Below, one piece after another: positions 25,902 through 34,997 of a stretch of DNA of 64,000 nucleotides. The DNA is from Candidatus Gastranaerophilales bacterium. Lineage in GTDB: Bacteria; Cyanobacteriota; Vampirovibrionia; Gastranaerophilales; Gastranaerophilaceae. The notes beneath the pieces are model-generated. The model saw only the letters and a program-made list of their open reading frames with translations, made no database searches and had not been told where the DNA came from. Location of the stretch: positions 1 through 64,000 of the forward strand of contig CALVAO010000003.1 in assembly GCA_944325515.1 (NCBI GenBank), read 5' to 3'. The position numbers and the translations under genes are program-made. Within the stretch, counting starts at the first letter, position 1. Each line of letters begins with the position of its first letter.

Positions 25902-28727
25902 CTAAAATAAACTTAGCTGCTTAGAATTATCTTTGTGCACGCTTTCAAATCTTGAACGCGTTAACAAATCCTCTTCAATCTTTGCAAGAAAAGGAGAAAT
26001 TTCAAGATTTTTAACTGTTCCCTGCCAATTTCTTTTCAATGCGCGTGACAAAAAGAGTCTTTGTTTTGCTCTCGTCATTCCGACATACAAAAGACGTCTT
26101 TCCTCTTCAATTTCTTCGGGAGTGACAGCACGATAAAAAGGTATGATTCCGGACTCTAAACCTGCAATAAAAACACATTTAAATTCCAGTCCCTTAGAGG
26201 CATGAACTGTCATAACCGAAATTCTGTCCGCACGGCTGTCAAATGCATCGGACTCTCTTAAAAGCGAAACTTCATGGATAAATTCTTGTCTTGTTTTACA
26301 CTTTTTGGCAGTTTTTATAAGCAGCTGTATAATACAATCTTCAATCCCCTCTGCCTCTGAAATCTGTACATCAATCGGAATATTATCTTTAAGTTCTTTT
26401 AAAAAACTCCTTACTGTTTTTTTATCACACAATAAATCGTCAGAAAGTTTTGCGTAAGGCATTCCCGAACGTTCAAGAGCTTCTATAATAGGCTTAAGCT
26501 GTGCTGATGTACGGTATAAGATGGCAAAATCCGAGAAAGATAGATTCTCGTTATAACCTTCCGAACGGGCAGAATCAAGTGAGAATAAGCTGTTTCCGCC
26601 GATAAGGCTTTCTATTGTGCTTACTATAAATTCTGCTTCCGCATTTTCAGATGGTGCTGTGTGTATCGTAATTTTTTCATATGCGTTTTTATCATAAGCG
26701 CATGATGCAAACGAATCTACCATCTGATTTGAAGCATTTACAATACCTTCTGTAGAGCGGTAATTATTTGCAAGCGTTATTGTCTGCACACCGGTATAAT
26801 CTTCCGTGAAATTCTTGAAAAATTTTGAATTTCCGCCCCTAAACCCGTAAATAGCTTGATTTACATCCCCGATTACACATACATTTCCGTCTTGAGGAAC
26901 CAGCAGTTTTATCAGATTGTACTGATTATTATCAATATCTTGATATTCGTCTACTGAAATATAATCATACTGCTTGATACTTTCCGGATAATCTTCAAAA
27001 AGTTTGACCGTAAGTTTGATTAAATCATCAAATTCAATGGTGTTTTCAGGAGGGTCTTTGTATAAAGCTCTTTCCTGTGCGCTTATGACATTAAAATCTT
27101 CGTTCAGACCGGCTTTTTCATAGTTTTCTTTTAACACAGCAAAGCAAAACGAGTGGAAAGTATGAATATTCACATTATAAACACCAAGCTTTTCCAATCT
27201 TTCACGCATCTCTTCAGAGGCACGGCGGGTAAAGGTTATTGCAAGACATTTTTCCGGTAAAATCCCTTTTTTCTTAATCATATAGGCAAGTCGTTCTGTC
27301 AGAACCGTCGTTTTGCCGGAACCCGGTCCTGCAGTTATTAAAAGTTTTTTACATTCATTCTCAACGGCATTTTGCTGGTATTCGTCAAGCCCTGTACTTT
27401 TCTTTATTTCTTTATTCTCAAAAGTCTTTGCATCAGCTGAAATCCGCTTATACTCCTTCTTTTTTGTTTCCGTTTTAGGAAGATTGATATTGAGCTTTAA
27501 GTTCATATATTTTTTTTGCTCAAGCTCATCTTTTTCAAAAAGTCTTATTACACCGTATTCGCCGTCATATCCTGCCTGCTTGATAACCCTGCCTTCCCTG
27601 AGCCTCAATATTCCTTCTCCTAAGAGCGGAGAACTTTTTGAAATATCTTCTACCGGCACGTCCTGCAATATAGCAAGTTCTGAGCCAAATTGATGTATAA
27701 GTTTGTCATACTCGAGAGATACAGATTTACTTGCGGTTCCTACCTGCATAATTTCTGATAAAATTTCCGCCAGTGGCACTAGACTAAAAACTTTACCCGC
27801 AGTAGAAGGTCTGTAATCACTATCCAGAGGACGGTCTGCAAGTTCACACACTCTGTTTAGAACTCCTATTGTTAGAGGTTTTCCGCAGACAGGGCAAATA
27901 TTGTTTAGTTTTTTTGATTCTTCCGGAGTTAAACAAACATTGCATTTTCTATGTCCGTCTTCATGATATTTGCCTTCTTCCGGAAAGAATTCTACAGTTC
28001 CTGTGTAACCTTTGCCTGTTTTGAGTGCATTCATTATGCCGAAGTAATCCAGCGGAGTATCAAAAACCGTGGCTTCTCTTGCTAGTTTAGCCGGAGAATG
28101 TGCATCAGAATTAGAAACAAGCCTGTATTTGTCCAGTTTAGATACTTTCCAGTTCATATCCGGATCAGAAGAAAGTCCTGTTTCTACAGCAAAAATATGT
28201 TCTGCCAGATCGCCGTAACAATCTTCTATAGAATCAAAGCCGGACTTTGAGCCAAGAACAGAGAACCATGGCGTCCAGATATGCGCCGGTATAAGTTCCA
28301 TTCCATCTCCGGATTCAAGTGCAATTTCAAGCAAATCCCTTGAGTCTAAACCGAGAATAGGTCTGCCGTCAGATACAATATTCCCTACTGCACCGAGTTT
28401 CTGCCTAAACTTCTCAGCACACTCAAAATTTGGTGCAAAAATTACATGGTGGACTTTTCGTGTTTTGTCCAGTTTTTTATAAATCGTAGAAATTTCGACC
28501 GAAAGTATAAATCTTACAGGGCTGTTCTTAAGCTTGAAAGTACCATCTCCAACAGGAGTTAGATTTTCTTTGATTTCGTTAAACCAGGCAGGGTGGGTAA
28601 AATCTCCGGTTGCTATTAGTCCGAGCCCTTTCTTTTCCGCCCAGAATGCCAGTTCATCCAGATTGCAGTTTTTACTGGTTGCGCGGGAATATCTTGAGTG
28701 TATATGTAAATCTGTATAAAATAACAC
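25902..28727 (-). CDS. Endonuclease Q-like PHP nuclease fused to UvrD-type helicase
   Basis: A 941-residue fusion. Residues 1-400 form an endonuclease Q-type PHP domain: YTDLHIHSRYSRATSK, TGDFTHPAW, VEISTIY, HHVIFAPNF and SNSDAHSP are metal-site segments, and C-x2-C pairs near 261 and 280 form a zinc ribbon. Residues about 455-930 are an SF1 helicase: AGPGSGKTT (I), AITFTRRASEEM (Ia), SVDEYQDID (II), GDVNQAIYGFRGG (III), NNYRST (IV), TVHASKGLEF (V), LLYVGMTRAKQRL (VI). EndoQ nicks 5' of deaminated bases; the helicase would unwind from the nick. The GTG start at 28727 is preferred because GGAGGA precedes it; an upstream TTG is possible. No frameshift is seen between the halves. Confidence 0.88.
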   Translation of the reverse strand: MLFYTDLHIHSRYSRATSKNCNLDELAFWAEKKGLGLIATGDFTHPAWFNEIKENLTPVGDGTFKLKNSPVRFILSVEISTIYKKLDKTRKVHHVIFAPNFECAEKFRQKLGAVGNIVSDGRPILGLDSRDLLEIALESGDGMELIPAHIWTPWFSVLGSKSGFDSIEDCYGDLAEHIFAVETGLSSDPDMNWKVSKLDKYRLVSNSDAHSPAKLAREATVFDTPLDYFGIMNALKTGKGYTGTVEFFPEEGKYHEDGHRKCNVCLTPEESKKLNNICPVCGKPLTIGVLNRVCELADRPLDSDYRPSTAGKVFSLVPLAEILSEIMQVGTASKSVSLEYDKLIHQFGSELAILQDVPVEDISKSSPLLGEGILRLREGRVIKQAGYDGEYGVIRLFEKDELEQKKYMNLKLNINLPKTETKKKEYKRISADAKTFENKEIKKSTGLDEYQQNAVENECKKLLITAGPGSGKTTVLTERLAYMIKKKGILPEKCLAITFTRRASEEMRERLEKLGVYNVNIHTFHSFCFAVLKENYEKAGLNEDFNVISAQERALYKDPPENTIEFDDLIKLTVKLFEDYPESIKQYDYISVDEYQDIDNNQYNLIKLLVPQDGNVCVIGDVNQAIYGFRGGNSKFFKNFTEDYTGVQTITLANNYRSTEGIVNASNQMVDSFASCAYDKNAYEKITIHTAPSENAEAEFIVSTIESLIGGNSLFSLDSARSEGYNENLSFSDFAILYRTSAQLKPIIEALERSGMPYAKLSDDLLCDKKTVRSFLKELKDNIPIDVQISEAEGIEDCIIQLLIKTAKKCKTRQEFIHEVSLLRESDAFDSRADRISVMTVHASKGLEFKCVFIAGLESGIIPFYRAVTPEEIEEERRLLYVGMTRAKQRLFLSRALKRNWQGTVKNLEISPFLAKIEEDLLTRSRFESVHKDNSKQLSLF

Positions 28728-28771
28728 ATATCCTCCGATTTTCAAGCTGTTCAAGATGACATCTCATTTTA

Positions 28772-28851
28772 TTGTCCGGTCAACTGTATTACACGGGGAA
28801 TAGCTTTTATTTGCTACGTCTTGCTTTTTTATGCTCTTTTTTACCGGACAG
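28772..28851. repeat. Complete MITE-like element with TGTCCGGT inverted ends
   Basis: An 80-bp element opens with TTGTCCGGT and closes with ACCGGACAG. Its reverse complement shares long blocks with the copies at 38697 (CTGTCCGGTAAAAAA, GCATAAAAA, GCAAATAAAAGCT) and 16271. It holds no gene and sits upstream of the EndoQ-UvrD start. Confidence 0.7.
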
Positions 28852-28890
28852 CAGTGCCAGAGAAGGAGTAGGCTAACTTTACACTCCCAC

Positions 28891-30243
28891 TTACGCTTTT
28901 CCCTTGCGTTTATAAAAATCTTCAATAAACCCTGTATTAAAGTTTCCGCTCATAAAGACTTCATCTTCAACAATTTCTTGATGGAAAGGTATTGTAGTTT
29001 TTATACCTGTTACCACGTATTCTTTAAGAGCTTGATACATTCTGCGGCGCGCTTCGTTTCTGTTTTCACCCCAGCATATCAATTTGCCTATCATTGAATC
29101 GTAATATGGCGGAATTGAATACCCCGGATAAACATGAGAATCAACTCTTATACCAAACCCTCCAGGAGCAAAATATCCGTCAATTTTCCCCGGACAAGGC
29201 ATAAAATCATGCTCCGGATCTTCTGCATTAATACGACACTCAATAGCGTGTCCTCTTAAAAGAACATCATCCTGTGTATAACCGAGTTTTCTACCGGAAG
29301 CTACAAGAATTTGTTCTCTAACAATATCTATCTGAGAAATCATTTCAGTTACACAATGCTCAACTTGAACACGTGTGTTCATTTCCATAAAATACCATTT
29401 TCCGTCGTGGTCGAGCAGAAATTCGCAGGTTCCCGCACCTTCATAACCAATGGCTTTGGCAGCTCTGACAGCAGCTGCGCCCATTTCTTTTCTGGTATTT
29501 TCATCTATTGCAGGAGAAGGTGCTTCTTCTAAAAGTTTTTGGTGGCGTCTTTGAATTGAACAATCTCTTTCACCTAAATGAATAACATTACCAAAAGAGT
29601 CGCCTAGAATCTGGACTTCAATATGTCTTGGATTTTCGAGATATTTTTCTGCATAAACCCCGGGGTTTCCAAAGAATTTTTCTGCTTCTTGCTGGCAAAG
29701 TGTCATATTAACTTCAAGCTCATCGTCGTTACGTACAATGCGCATGCCCTTGCCGCCTCCGCCTGCAGTTGCTTTCAGAATTATAGGATAACCTGCCTTA
29801 TGTGCAAACTCTCTTGCCTGTTCAACAGTTTCAAGGATACCCGTTCCTGGAGTAACCGGAACATTGTTTTCAATCATTGTTTTTCTGGCAGTAGCTTTGT
29901 CACCCATCTTACGCATAGAATCAGCAGACGGACCTATAAATTTGATACCGTGTTCTGTACAAATATCAACAAAATCAGCTCTTTCAGACATAAATCCATA
30001 GCCAGGATGAATCGCATCACAACCTGTCATTAATGCTGTTGAAATAATTGCAGGTATGCTAAGATAACTTTGTGAACTCGGAGCAGGACCTATGCAGAAA
30101 GAATCTGTTGCAAGTCTTACATGAAGAGATTGGGCATCTGCCTGTGAATAAATTGCTACAGTAGGTATTCCAAGCTCACGACAAGCCCTTATAACTCTAA
30201 CTGCTATTTCGCCTCTATTTGCTATTAATACTCGTTTAAACAT
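28891..30243 (-). CDS. accC: Biotin carboxylase subunit of acetyl-CoA carboxylase
   Basis: Carboxylates the biotin on AccB using ATP and bicarbonate, the first half-reaction of fatty acid synthesis. The 450-residue protein begins MFKRVLIANRGEIAVRVIRACRELGI. The ATP-grasp Gly loop KATAGGGGKGMRIV, EKYLENPRHIEVQILGD, and the catalytic MEMNTRVQVEHCVTEMISQID segment are all present. AAGGATG stands before the ATG. It follows accB on the same strand, with about 180 bp of repeat-bearing spacer between. The carboxyltransferase genes accA and accD are not in the window. Confidence 0.97.
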   Translation of the reverse strand: MFKRVLIANRGEIAVRVIRACRELGIPTVAIYSQADAQSLHVRLATDSFCIGPAPSSQSYLSIPAIISTALMTGCDAIHPGYGFMSERADFVDICTEHGIKFIGPSADSMRKMGDKATARKTMIENNVPVTPGTGILETVEQAREFAHKAGYPIILKATAGGGGKGMRIVRNDDELEVNMTLCQQEAEKFFGNPGVYAEKYLENPRHIEVQILGDSFGNVIHLGERDCSIQRRHQKLLEEAPSPAIDENTRKEMGAAAVRAAKAIGYEGAGTCEFLLDHDGKWYFMEMNTRVQVEHCVTEMISQIDIVREQILVASGRKLGYTQDDVLLRGHAIECRINAEDPEHDFMPCPGKIDGYFAPGGFGIRVDSHVYPGYSIPPYYDSMIGKLICWGENRNEARRRMYQALKEYVVTGIKTTIPFHQEIVEDEVFMSGNFNTGFIEDFYKRKGKA

Positions 30244-30262
30244 AGTTCATCCTTTAATATAT

Positions 30263-30416
30263 TAGTTTATAAGTTTAGGAGAATTTAATTCGCTTTCGCT
30301 CATAAAATTGGTTTATAAGTTTAGTAGTTGAGGAGTTTAAAAGAATTTATTTTCGCTTACGCTCAGAATCTTGTATATATCTTTTAACTTCTTCTAAACC
30401 TATAAACTCCTAAACC
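30263..30416. repeat. Palindromic repeat element between accB and accC
   Basis: A complete copy at 30310-30416 begins GGTTTATAAGTTTAGTAG and ends with the near-inverse arm, ATAAACTCCTAAACC, around a centre with CGCTTACGCTCA. A partial extra copy (TTTATAAGTTTAGGAG ... CGCTTTCGCTCA) lies just before it at 30263-30302. The full element could fold into one long hairpin in the accB-accC transcript. Confidence 0.7.
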
Positions 30417-30423
30417 TTATTTC

Positions 30424-30882
30424 CTATTCTACATACATCAAAACTTGTCCGAATTCAATCGGATCACCGTTTTTCACACATATCTGTACAATTTTTCCAG
30501 CCTGTTCTGATTTAATTTCATTCATCAGCTTCATTGCTTCAATAATACAAACAACATCACCGACTTCTACATTAGAACCAACTTCTACAAACGGGCTTGC
30601 ATCCGGTGACGGTGATGCATAAAATGTCCCTACCATTGGAGAAGTTATTGCTTTACCCTTAACTTCCGGTTCTTTAGCCTCTACGGAAACTGCAGATTGT
30701 GCAGCAGGCGCCGGTGTTGCTTGCGGAGCAGCAACTGCAACGGGTGCTGCAGCATAACTCACTTCCGGCAAATCTTTTCTTATTGTAATAGCCTGTTCGC
30801 CATCTTCTAACGAGATTTCGGTTAAACCGTTATCTGTAATAATTTTTGCTAATTTTTCTATATAATCTGTTTCAAACTTCAT
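30424..30882 (-). CDS. accB: Biotin carboxyl carrier protein of acetyl-CoA carboxylase
   Basis: A 152-residue biotin carrier. The N-terminal helix region (1-45) is followed by an Ala/Pro-rich linker (about 48-75) and a biotinyl domain whose attachment site is CIIEAMKLMNEI, with Lys in the EAMKL motif near residue 117. The thumb segment YASPSPDASPFVEVG is typical of AccB. AAAGGAG lies upstream of the ATG. It sits between two copies of a palindromic repeat, downstream of efp and upstream of accC, and is served by the nearby biotin genes bioA and bioD. Confidence 0.97.
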   Translation of the reverse strand: MKFETDYIEKLAKIITDNGLTEISLEDGEQAITIRKDLPEVSYAAAPVAVAAPQATPAPAAQSAVSVEAKEPEVKGKAITSPMVGTFYASPSPDASPFVEVGSNVEVGDVVCIIEAMKLMNEIKSEQAGKIVQICVKNGDPIEFGQVLMYVE

Positions 30883-30910
30883 CTTATTCTCCTTTGAAAG
30901 GTCTGGTATA

Positions 30911-31023
30911 ATGGTTTATAAGTTTAGTAGTTGAGGAGTTGAGAAGGATTTAAATTTGCTTACGCTCATATTTATATATTTTTTAACTTCTTCTAAACCT
31001 CTAAACTTATAAACTCCTAAACC
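30911..31023. repeat. Second copy of the palindromic repeat, between efp and accB
   Basis: GGTTTATAAGTTTAGTAG at the start, TTGCTTACGCTCA in the centre and ATAAACTCCTAAACC at the end match the copy at 30310. The right arm includes the stop codon of efp, so the repeat supplies the end of that gene. Confidence 0.7.
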
Positions 31024-31574
31024 CTATCTAAATATTCATTACTTCTGGTATCAACTCTAATTACATCACCGTTTGATACAAAGAATGGAACCTGTACTAC
31101 AGCGCCTGTTTCAAGAGTTGCAGGTTTTGTACCGCCTTGTGCAGTATTTCCTTTTTCTGCCGGCGGAGTATCCACAACTTCCAGTTCTACGTGTGCAGGA
31201 ATATCAATACCGATAATTCTTTTATCATGCATCAATACCTGTACCATCATATTTTCTTTAAGGTACTTTTTGCCGTCACCAACGTGATCTTCCGGAATTT
31301 GTATTTGTTCATAAGTTTCGTTATCCATCATAACGTAATCTTTTCCGTCTTTATATAAATATTGCATTTCTCTACGGTCAAGCATGGCTTTTGCAACTTT
31401 TTCACCGGCTCTGAAAGTTTTTTCAATAACGTTGCCGGATTCCACATTTTTTAGTTTAGTTCTTACAAACGCAGCACCTTTACCAGGTTTTACGTGTAGA
31501 AATTCGACAACAGACCACAAGCCGTTATCTAATTCTAGTGTTAAGCCATTCTTTAAATCGTTTACTGAAATCAT
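31017..31574 (-). CDS. efp: Translation elongation factor P
   Basis: Relieves ribosome stalling at polyproline. The 185-residue protein has three beta-barrel domains. The modified loop region is [17 protein letters not shown], with Lys at the KPGKGA tip, and the C-terminal segment [17 protein letters not shown] is characteristic. AAGGAG lies 5 nt before the ATG. No epmA/epmB/ymfI-type modification gene is adjacent. It precedes accB on the minus strand, a gene order common in Cyanobacteria. The last codon and stop overlap the palindromic repeat. Confidence 0.97.
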   Translation of the reverse strand: MISVNDLKNGLTLELDNGLWSVVEFLHVKPGKGAAFVRTKLKNVESGNVIEKTFRAGEKVAKAMLDRREMQYLYKDGKDYVMMDNETYEQIQIPEDHVGDGKKYLKENMMVQVLMHDKRIIGIDIPAHVELEVVDTPPAEKGNTAQGGTKPATLETGAVVQVPFFVSNGDVIRVDTRSNEYLDRV

Positions 31575-31690
31575 ACGTACTCCTTAACTATAGTATTACT
31601 CTTTTTTTTGATACTAACACAAACCTTTATCCGGTGCAAGTTCATTCAGATTTCTTCCAAAACCAAACGGCTGATTTTTTAAATTAACAC

Positions 31691-31718
31691 TTGGCAAAAA
31701 AAAATTTTTTATTATAAT
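31691..31718 (+). promoter_or_regulatory. Sigma-70-type promoter of the 55-residue ORF
   Basis: TTGGCA (31691-31696) and TATAAT (31713-31718) are separated by 16 bp, mostly an A/T tract. Confidence 0.6.
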
Positions 31719-31781
31719 AATAGAACACCCTTGTTTTATGGGGGAGGAAAGTTATATACATTACCCGAAAGGAAAAATAAA

Positions 31782-31949
31782 ATGATTAGCAATAATCTGA
31801 CTTTGCTATCTCACAATTTGAGACCCAAATATCCGGCAAAATATGCATCTAACCCGCAAAGAATTGCGATTAAACATAAATATCAATTAAAAATTAAACA
31901 ATCGCACGACAATTTGTTTAATTTTATAAATGATACTTTTAACGCATAA
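31782..31949 (+). CDS. Small basic protein of unknown function
   Basis: A 55-residue protein, MISNNLTLLSHNLRPKYPAK at the N-terminus, rich in Lys, Asn and aromatic residues (pI basic). AAAGGA lies 7 nt upstream of the ATG, and a good -35/-10 promoter with a 16-bp spacer stands 64 nt further upstream, which supports expression. No Cys, no signal peptide, no tag of the NFGAK type. It lies alone on the plus strand between efp and bioA, both on the minus strand. The function is unknown. Confidence 0.55.
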   Translation: MISNNLTLLSHNLRPKYPAKYASNPQRIAIKHKYQLKIKQSHDNLFNFINDTFNA

Positions 31950-32027
31950 GCGTCAGCATTGCTTTCTGGATAAGATTCAATTTATAAGAACAAAAGAGTA
32001 ATTTAACTTGAAATCATAAAGAAAGCA

Positions 32028-33422
32028 TCAGAGATGAAGTATTTCTTTAGTACACTCTAATGCAACATCTGTTACAAAATCCATGTCATCTTCTTTAATA
32101 ATAAGCGGCGGGTTAAAGTAAATAACATCACCCAGCGGACGCAGTAACACGCCTTTTTCAAGAGCTTTTTTATAAATCTGATAACCTGTGCGCTTTGTGT
32201 AATCCAACGGTTCTTTTGTACTCCTGTCTTTAACCAGTTCAATTGCATTAATAAGTCCTATTGAGCGCACCTCCCCCGTATTTTCTAATGGAAGAAATTT
32301 TTCCTTTATTATTTTGTTAAAATATACTGCCCTCCTGTTAGCTTTTTCAATAATATTTTCGTCTTTTAAAATCTTTAAAACTGCGATTGCTGCAGAACAG
32401 GCAAGCGGATTTCCGGCATAAGTGTGTGAGTGCATAAACGCTTTGCCTTTAAGATAATCGTCATAAAACGCGTCATATATTTCCTGTGTAGTTATGGCAA
32501 TGGACATAGGCATGTATCCGCCGGTTAAACCTTTTGAAAGACACATTATATCCGGACTTACTCCGGCATGGTCAAAGGCAAACATCTTACCTGTTCTTCC
32601 GTAACCGGTTGCGATTTCGTCTGCAATAAGATGGACATTGTATTTGTCACAGAGTTCTCTTAATTTTTTTAGATAAAGAGGCGGATAAATTTTCATTCCT
32701 GCAGAACCCTGTAAAAGAGGTTCTACTATAATTGCGGCAGTTTCTGCTCCATATTTTTGGAATGCTTCTTCAGCATTTTTAAAGCATTCACACCTGCATG
32801 ACTTGTCTTGAGGGGAACTGCAATTTAATTCGTCATCCTGTTCCCAATGTCCGGTACAATGTTTGCCGTAAGGGCAGCGATAGCAATCCGGACCATCAAT
32901 CCTTATTACGTCAAGAAGAATCGGCTTATAAAGTTCTGAATACAAATCTACGCCGCCGACAGAAAGAGCACCGATTGTTTCACCGTGATAAGCATCACTT
33001 AATGCCATAAAACGTTTTTTCTCCGGATGTCCTGTCTGCTGATGATACTGAAAACTCATCTTTAACGACATTTCAACAGCAGCGGAACCATTATCCGCAA
33101 AGTTAAATTTGCATAATCCTTCCGGTAAAACTTTCATTAATTCTTGACACAATGTAACGGCAGGTTTGTGGGTGAAATTTGCAAAAATCACATGTTCTAA
33201 GGAGTCAATCTGTTTTTTTACAGCATTATTTATTATAGGGTTAGAATGTCCTAAAAGGTTGCACCACCAGGAACTTATAACATCTTTATAGCATTTGCCG
33301 TTAATATCATATAAATTTATTCCTTCGCCGCGCTCAATAACAATTGGAGGCAATGTTTCATAGTCTTTCATCTGTGAACACGGATGCCATATATATTTTA
33401 AATCTTCCTTTTGCCAGTCCAT
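32028..33422 (-). CDS. bioA: Adenosylmethionine-8-amino-7-oxononanoate aminotransferase
   Basis: Converts KAPA to DAPA with S-adenosylmethionine as amino donor, in biotin synthesis. The 464-residue class III aminotransferase shows SSWWCNLLGHSNP near the N-terminus, ALSDAYHGETIGALSVGG, LIADEIATGYGRTGKMFAFDHAG, and the PLP lysine in CLSKGLTGGYMPM. An insertion with six or more Cys residues (CYRCPYGKHC ... CSSPQDKSCRCEC), near residues 175-215, is a feature also known in Gram-positive BioA. GGAGG precedes the ATG. It overlaps bioD by 25 bp. Confidence 0.96.
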   Translation of the reverse strand: MDWQKEDLKYIWHPCSQMKDYETLPPIVIERGEGINLYDINGKCYKDVISSWWCNLLGHSNPIINNAVKKQIDSLEHVIFANFTHKPAVTLCQELMKVLPEGLCKFNFADNGSAAVEMSLKMSFQYHQQTGHPEKKRFMALSDAYHGETIGALSVGGVDLYSELYKPILLDVIRIDGPDCYRCPYGKHCTGHWEQDDELNCSSPQDKSCRCECFKNAEEAFQKYGAETAAIIVEPLLQGSAGMKIYPPLYLKKLRELCDKYNVHLIADEIATGYGRTGKMFAFDHAGVSPDIMCLSKGLTGGYMPMSIAITTQEIYDAFYDDYLKGKAFMHSHTYAGNPLACSAAIAVLKILKDENIIEKANRRAVYFNKIIKEKFLPLENTGEVRSIGLINAIELVKDRSTKEPLDYTKRTGYQIYKKALEKGVLLRPLGDVIYFNPPLIIKEDDMDFVTDVALECTKEILHL

Positions 33423-34084
33423 AAGTCCTCCAATAATTCTATATCATTTTGATGCTTTTCAACGGCAGCTACAACTTTGATACCTGTTAAATATTCTGTC
33501 TGCTTTAAATTATCTTGATGCATAAAACTTTTCGGATCAAAATTGTTGAGCATAATTCCTCTGATTTCGATATTGTTATTTATCGCATATTCAACTGTCA
33601 AAAGTGTAGAGTTTATAGTGCCCAAGCCGGCGTCAGCAACAATTATAACGGGAACTTCAAGTTCTCTAATCAAATCTTTAAGCAAATACTTTTCACCATT
33701 TTGAAGCCTAAGCGGACAGGTGATTCCTCCTGCACCTTCTGTCAAAATATAGTCATAGTCAGCTTCAAGTCTTTTGTAATGGTTTAAAATTCTTTTTGTA
33801 TCAATATAATCGCCTGCTCTTTCTGCCGCAAGATGAGGAGATACTGCCTCTTTCCACCAATAAGCTACACAGTCGTCGGCGGATAGCGGAAGTTTTGCGG
33901 TGTTAACAACATAGTTAGCGTCGCTTTTAATTAACCTTCCATTCTGTTCTTCAACTCCGCTTAACACCGGTTTAAAGTAGCCGCAATTAAATCCTTCTTC
34001 GCGCATTTTTTTTACAATAAGCGCAGAAATATATGTCTTACCTATATCAGTACCCGTTGCGGTTATAAAAAGATTCTTTGCCAT
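33398..34084 (-). CDS. bioD: Dethiobiotin synthetase
   Basis: Closes the ureido ring of dethiobiotin from DAPA, CO2 and ATP. The 228-residue P-loop protein begins AKNLFITATGTDIGKTYIS, where GTDIGKT is the Walker A. YFKPVLSG carries the catalytic Lys, LTEGAGGITCPL is the conserved centre, and VPVIIVADAGLGTINSTLLT the next strand. GGTGGAG lies upstream of the ATG. It is upstream of and overlaps bioA, so both are translated from one message; bioB and bioF are not in the window. Confidence 0.96.
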   Translation of the reverse strand: MAKNLFITATGTDIGKTYISALIVKKMREEGFNCGYFKPVLSGVEEQNGRLIKSDANYVVNTAKLPLSADDCVAYWWKEAVSPHLAAERAGDYIDTKRILNHYKRLEADYDYILTEGAGGITCPLRLQNGEKYLLKDLIRELEVPVIIVADAGLGTINSTLLTVEYAINNNIEIRGIMLNNFDPKSFMHQDNLKQTEYLTGIKVVAAVEKHQNDIELLEDLWTGKRKI

Positions 34085-34150
34085 TTTTTCTCCACCTAAA
34101 GCCTAACACCAACGAGAGCAAAAGTACAGGTATAATATTTTGAATTATAC

Positions 34151-34193
34151 TAACTAAAAAATAGGCTTCTAACTGAAGCCTATTTTTTAGTTA
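34151..34193. terminator. Bidirectional terminator between pilin and bioD
   Basis: A perfect 19-bp stem (arms start TAACTAAAAAATAGG) with a 5-nt loop sits 12 nt beyond the pilin stop codon. A- and T-rich ends give T runs on both strands. Confidence 0.9.
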
Positions 34194-34205
34194 TGATTTA
34201 GCCTT

Positions 34206-34997
34206 TTAGTAATTCATCTGATAACCTTCTTCAATAACTCTTGCTGCGCATCCAATTCCTTTAAGATTTGCATCAGTTCCAAATCCATTTGCGGCAGTAC
34301 AGTTGTCACGTCCATTTTCTTCCCATGTTCCGCCATTTTCAATACGGTCAACATCTTTGCCGCCACAAGGATATAAAATACCATTTTCACCTAGCTGGAA
34401 CCAAAAAATATCTCTACCTAATGTATTAGGGGCACTTGTCCCATTAACATCAATCATAACATCTGCAGCATTTGTATAATATGTACAGCCTTGAGCAATA
34501 GCTGCTTCTCTGTTCTCGTTTAGTAGAGCTAATCGAGTATATGTTCTAATAAATATGGCAGCACCGCTTTTGGTTAATATTGTAAATGGTACACCGTCCC
34601 CCGCAAAACTTGCATTAGATATTGCATTATTTGGAGAACCGTCAGCTGTCATCGGATGGAATCCGCCAACATCTTGATAGAATTCTCTGTCAGAATCTTT
34701 ATACCCATTTAGAACCATGTATCTTCCTAATTCTCCTACAAACCTAGCCTTGTCACCTTCAGTGGAATTGACTCTACCTTGCGACCACATGCGAGTTCCG
34801 TATAAATTATCAGCGCCTTCTTGCGCAATAGCATTAGCAAAAGCATTTTCCAAATTAGAAACTACTACTGATAATTTTGCGGCATTAGATTGATTTCTGC
34901 TACTCAAAATTAATGCCGGAGCTGTTAGCGCAGCTACAACACCGATAATCCCGAGTGTAACAAGCACTTCCGCCAAGGTAAATCCAGATTTTTTCAT
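34206..34997 (-). CDS. Type IV pilin/pseudopilin-like protein
   Basis: A 263-residue exported protein with a class III signal: MKKSG | FTLAEVLVTLGIIGVV, cleaved after Gly5, with Glu at mature position 5. The hydrophobic helix runs to about residue 30. The globular part contains paired Cys residues (CTYYT, CGGKDVDRIENGG, NCTAANGFG, GIGCAARVIEEGYQMNY) that resemble the paralogue at 35377. It would be inserted in the membrane and assembled by a type IV pilus or type II secretion machine located elsewhere. GGAG precedes the ATG. It is divergent from its paralogue. Confidence 0.88.
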   Translation of the reverse strand: MKKSGFTLAEVLVTLGIIGVVAALTAPALILSSRNQSNAAKLSVVVSNLENAFANAIAQEGADNLYGTRMWSQGRVNSTEGDKARFVGELGRYMVLNGYKDSDREFYQDVGGFHPMTADGSPNNAISNASFAGDGVPFTILTKSGAAIFIRTYTRLALLNENREAAIAQGCTYYTNAADVMIDVNGTSAPNTLGRDIFWFQLGENGILYPCGGKDVDRIENGGTWEENGRDNCTAANGFGTDANLKGIGCAARVIEEGYQMNY

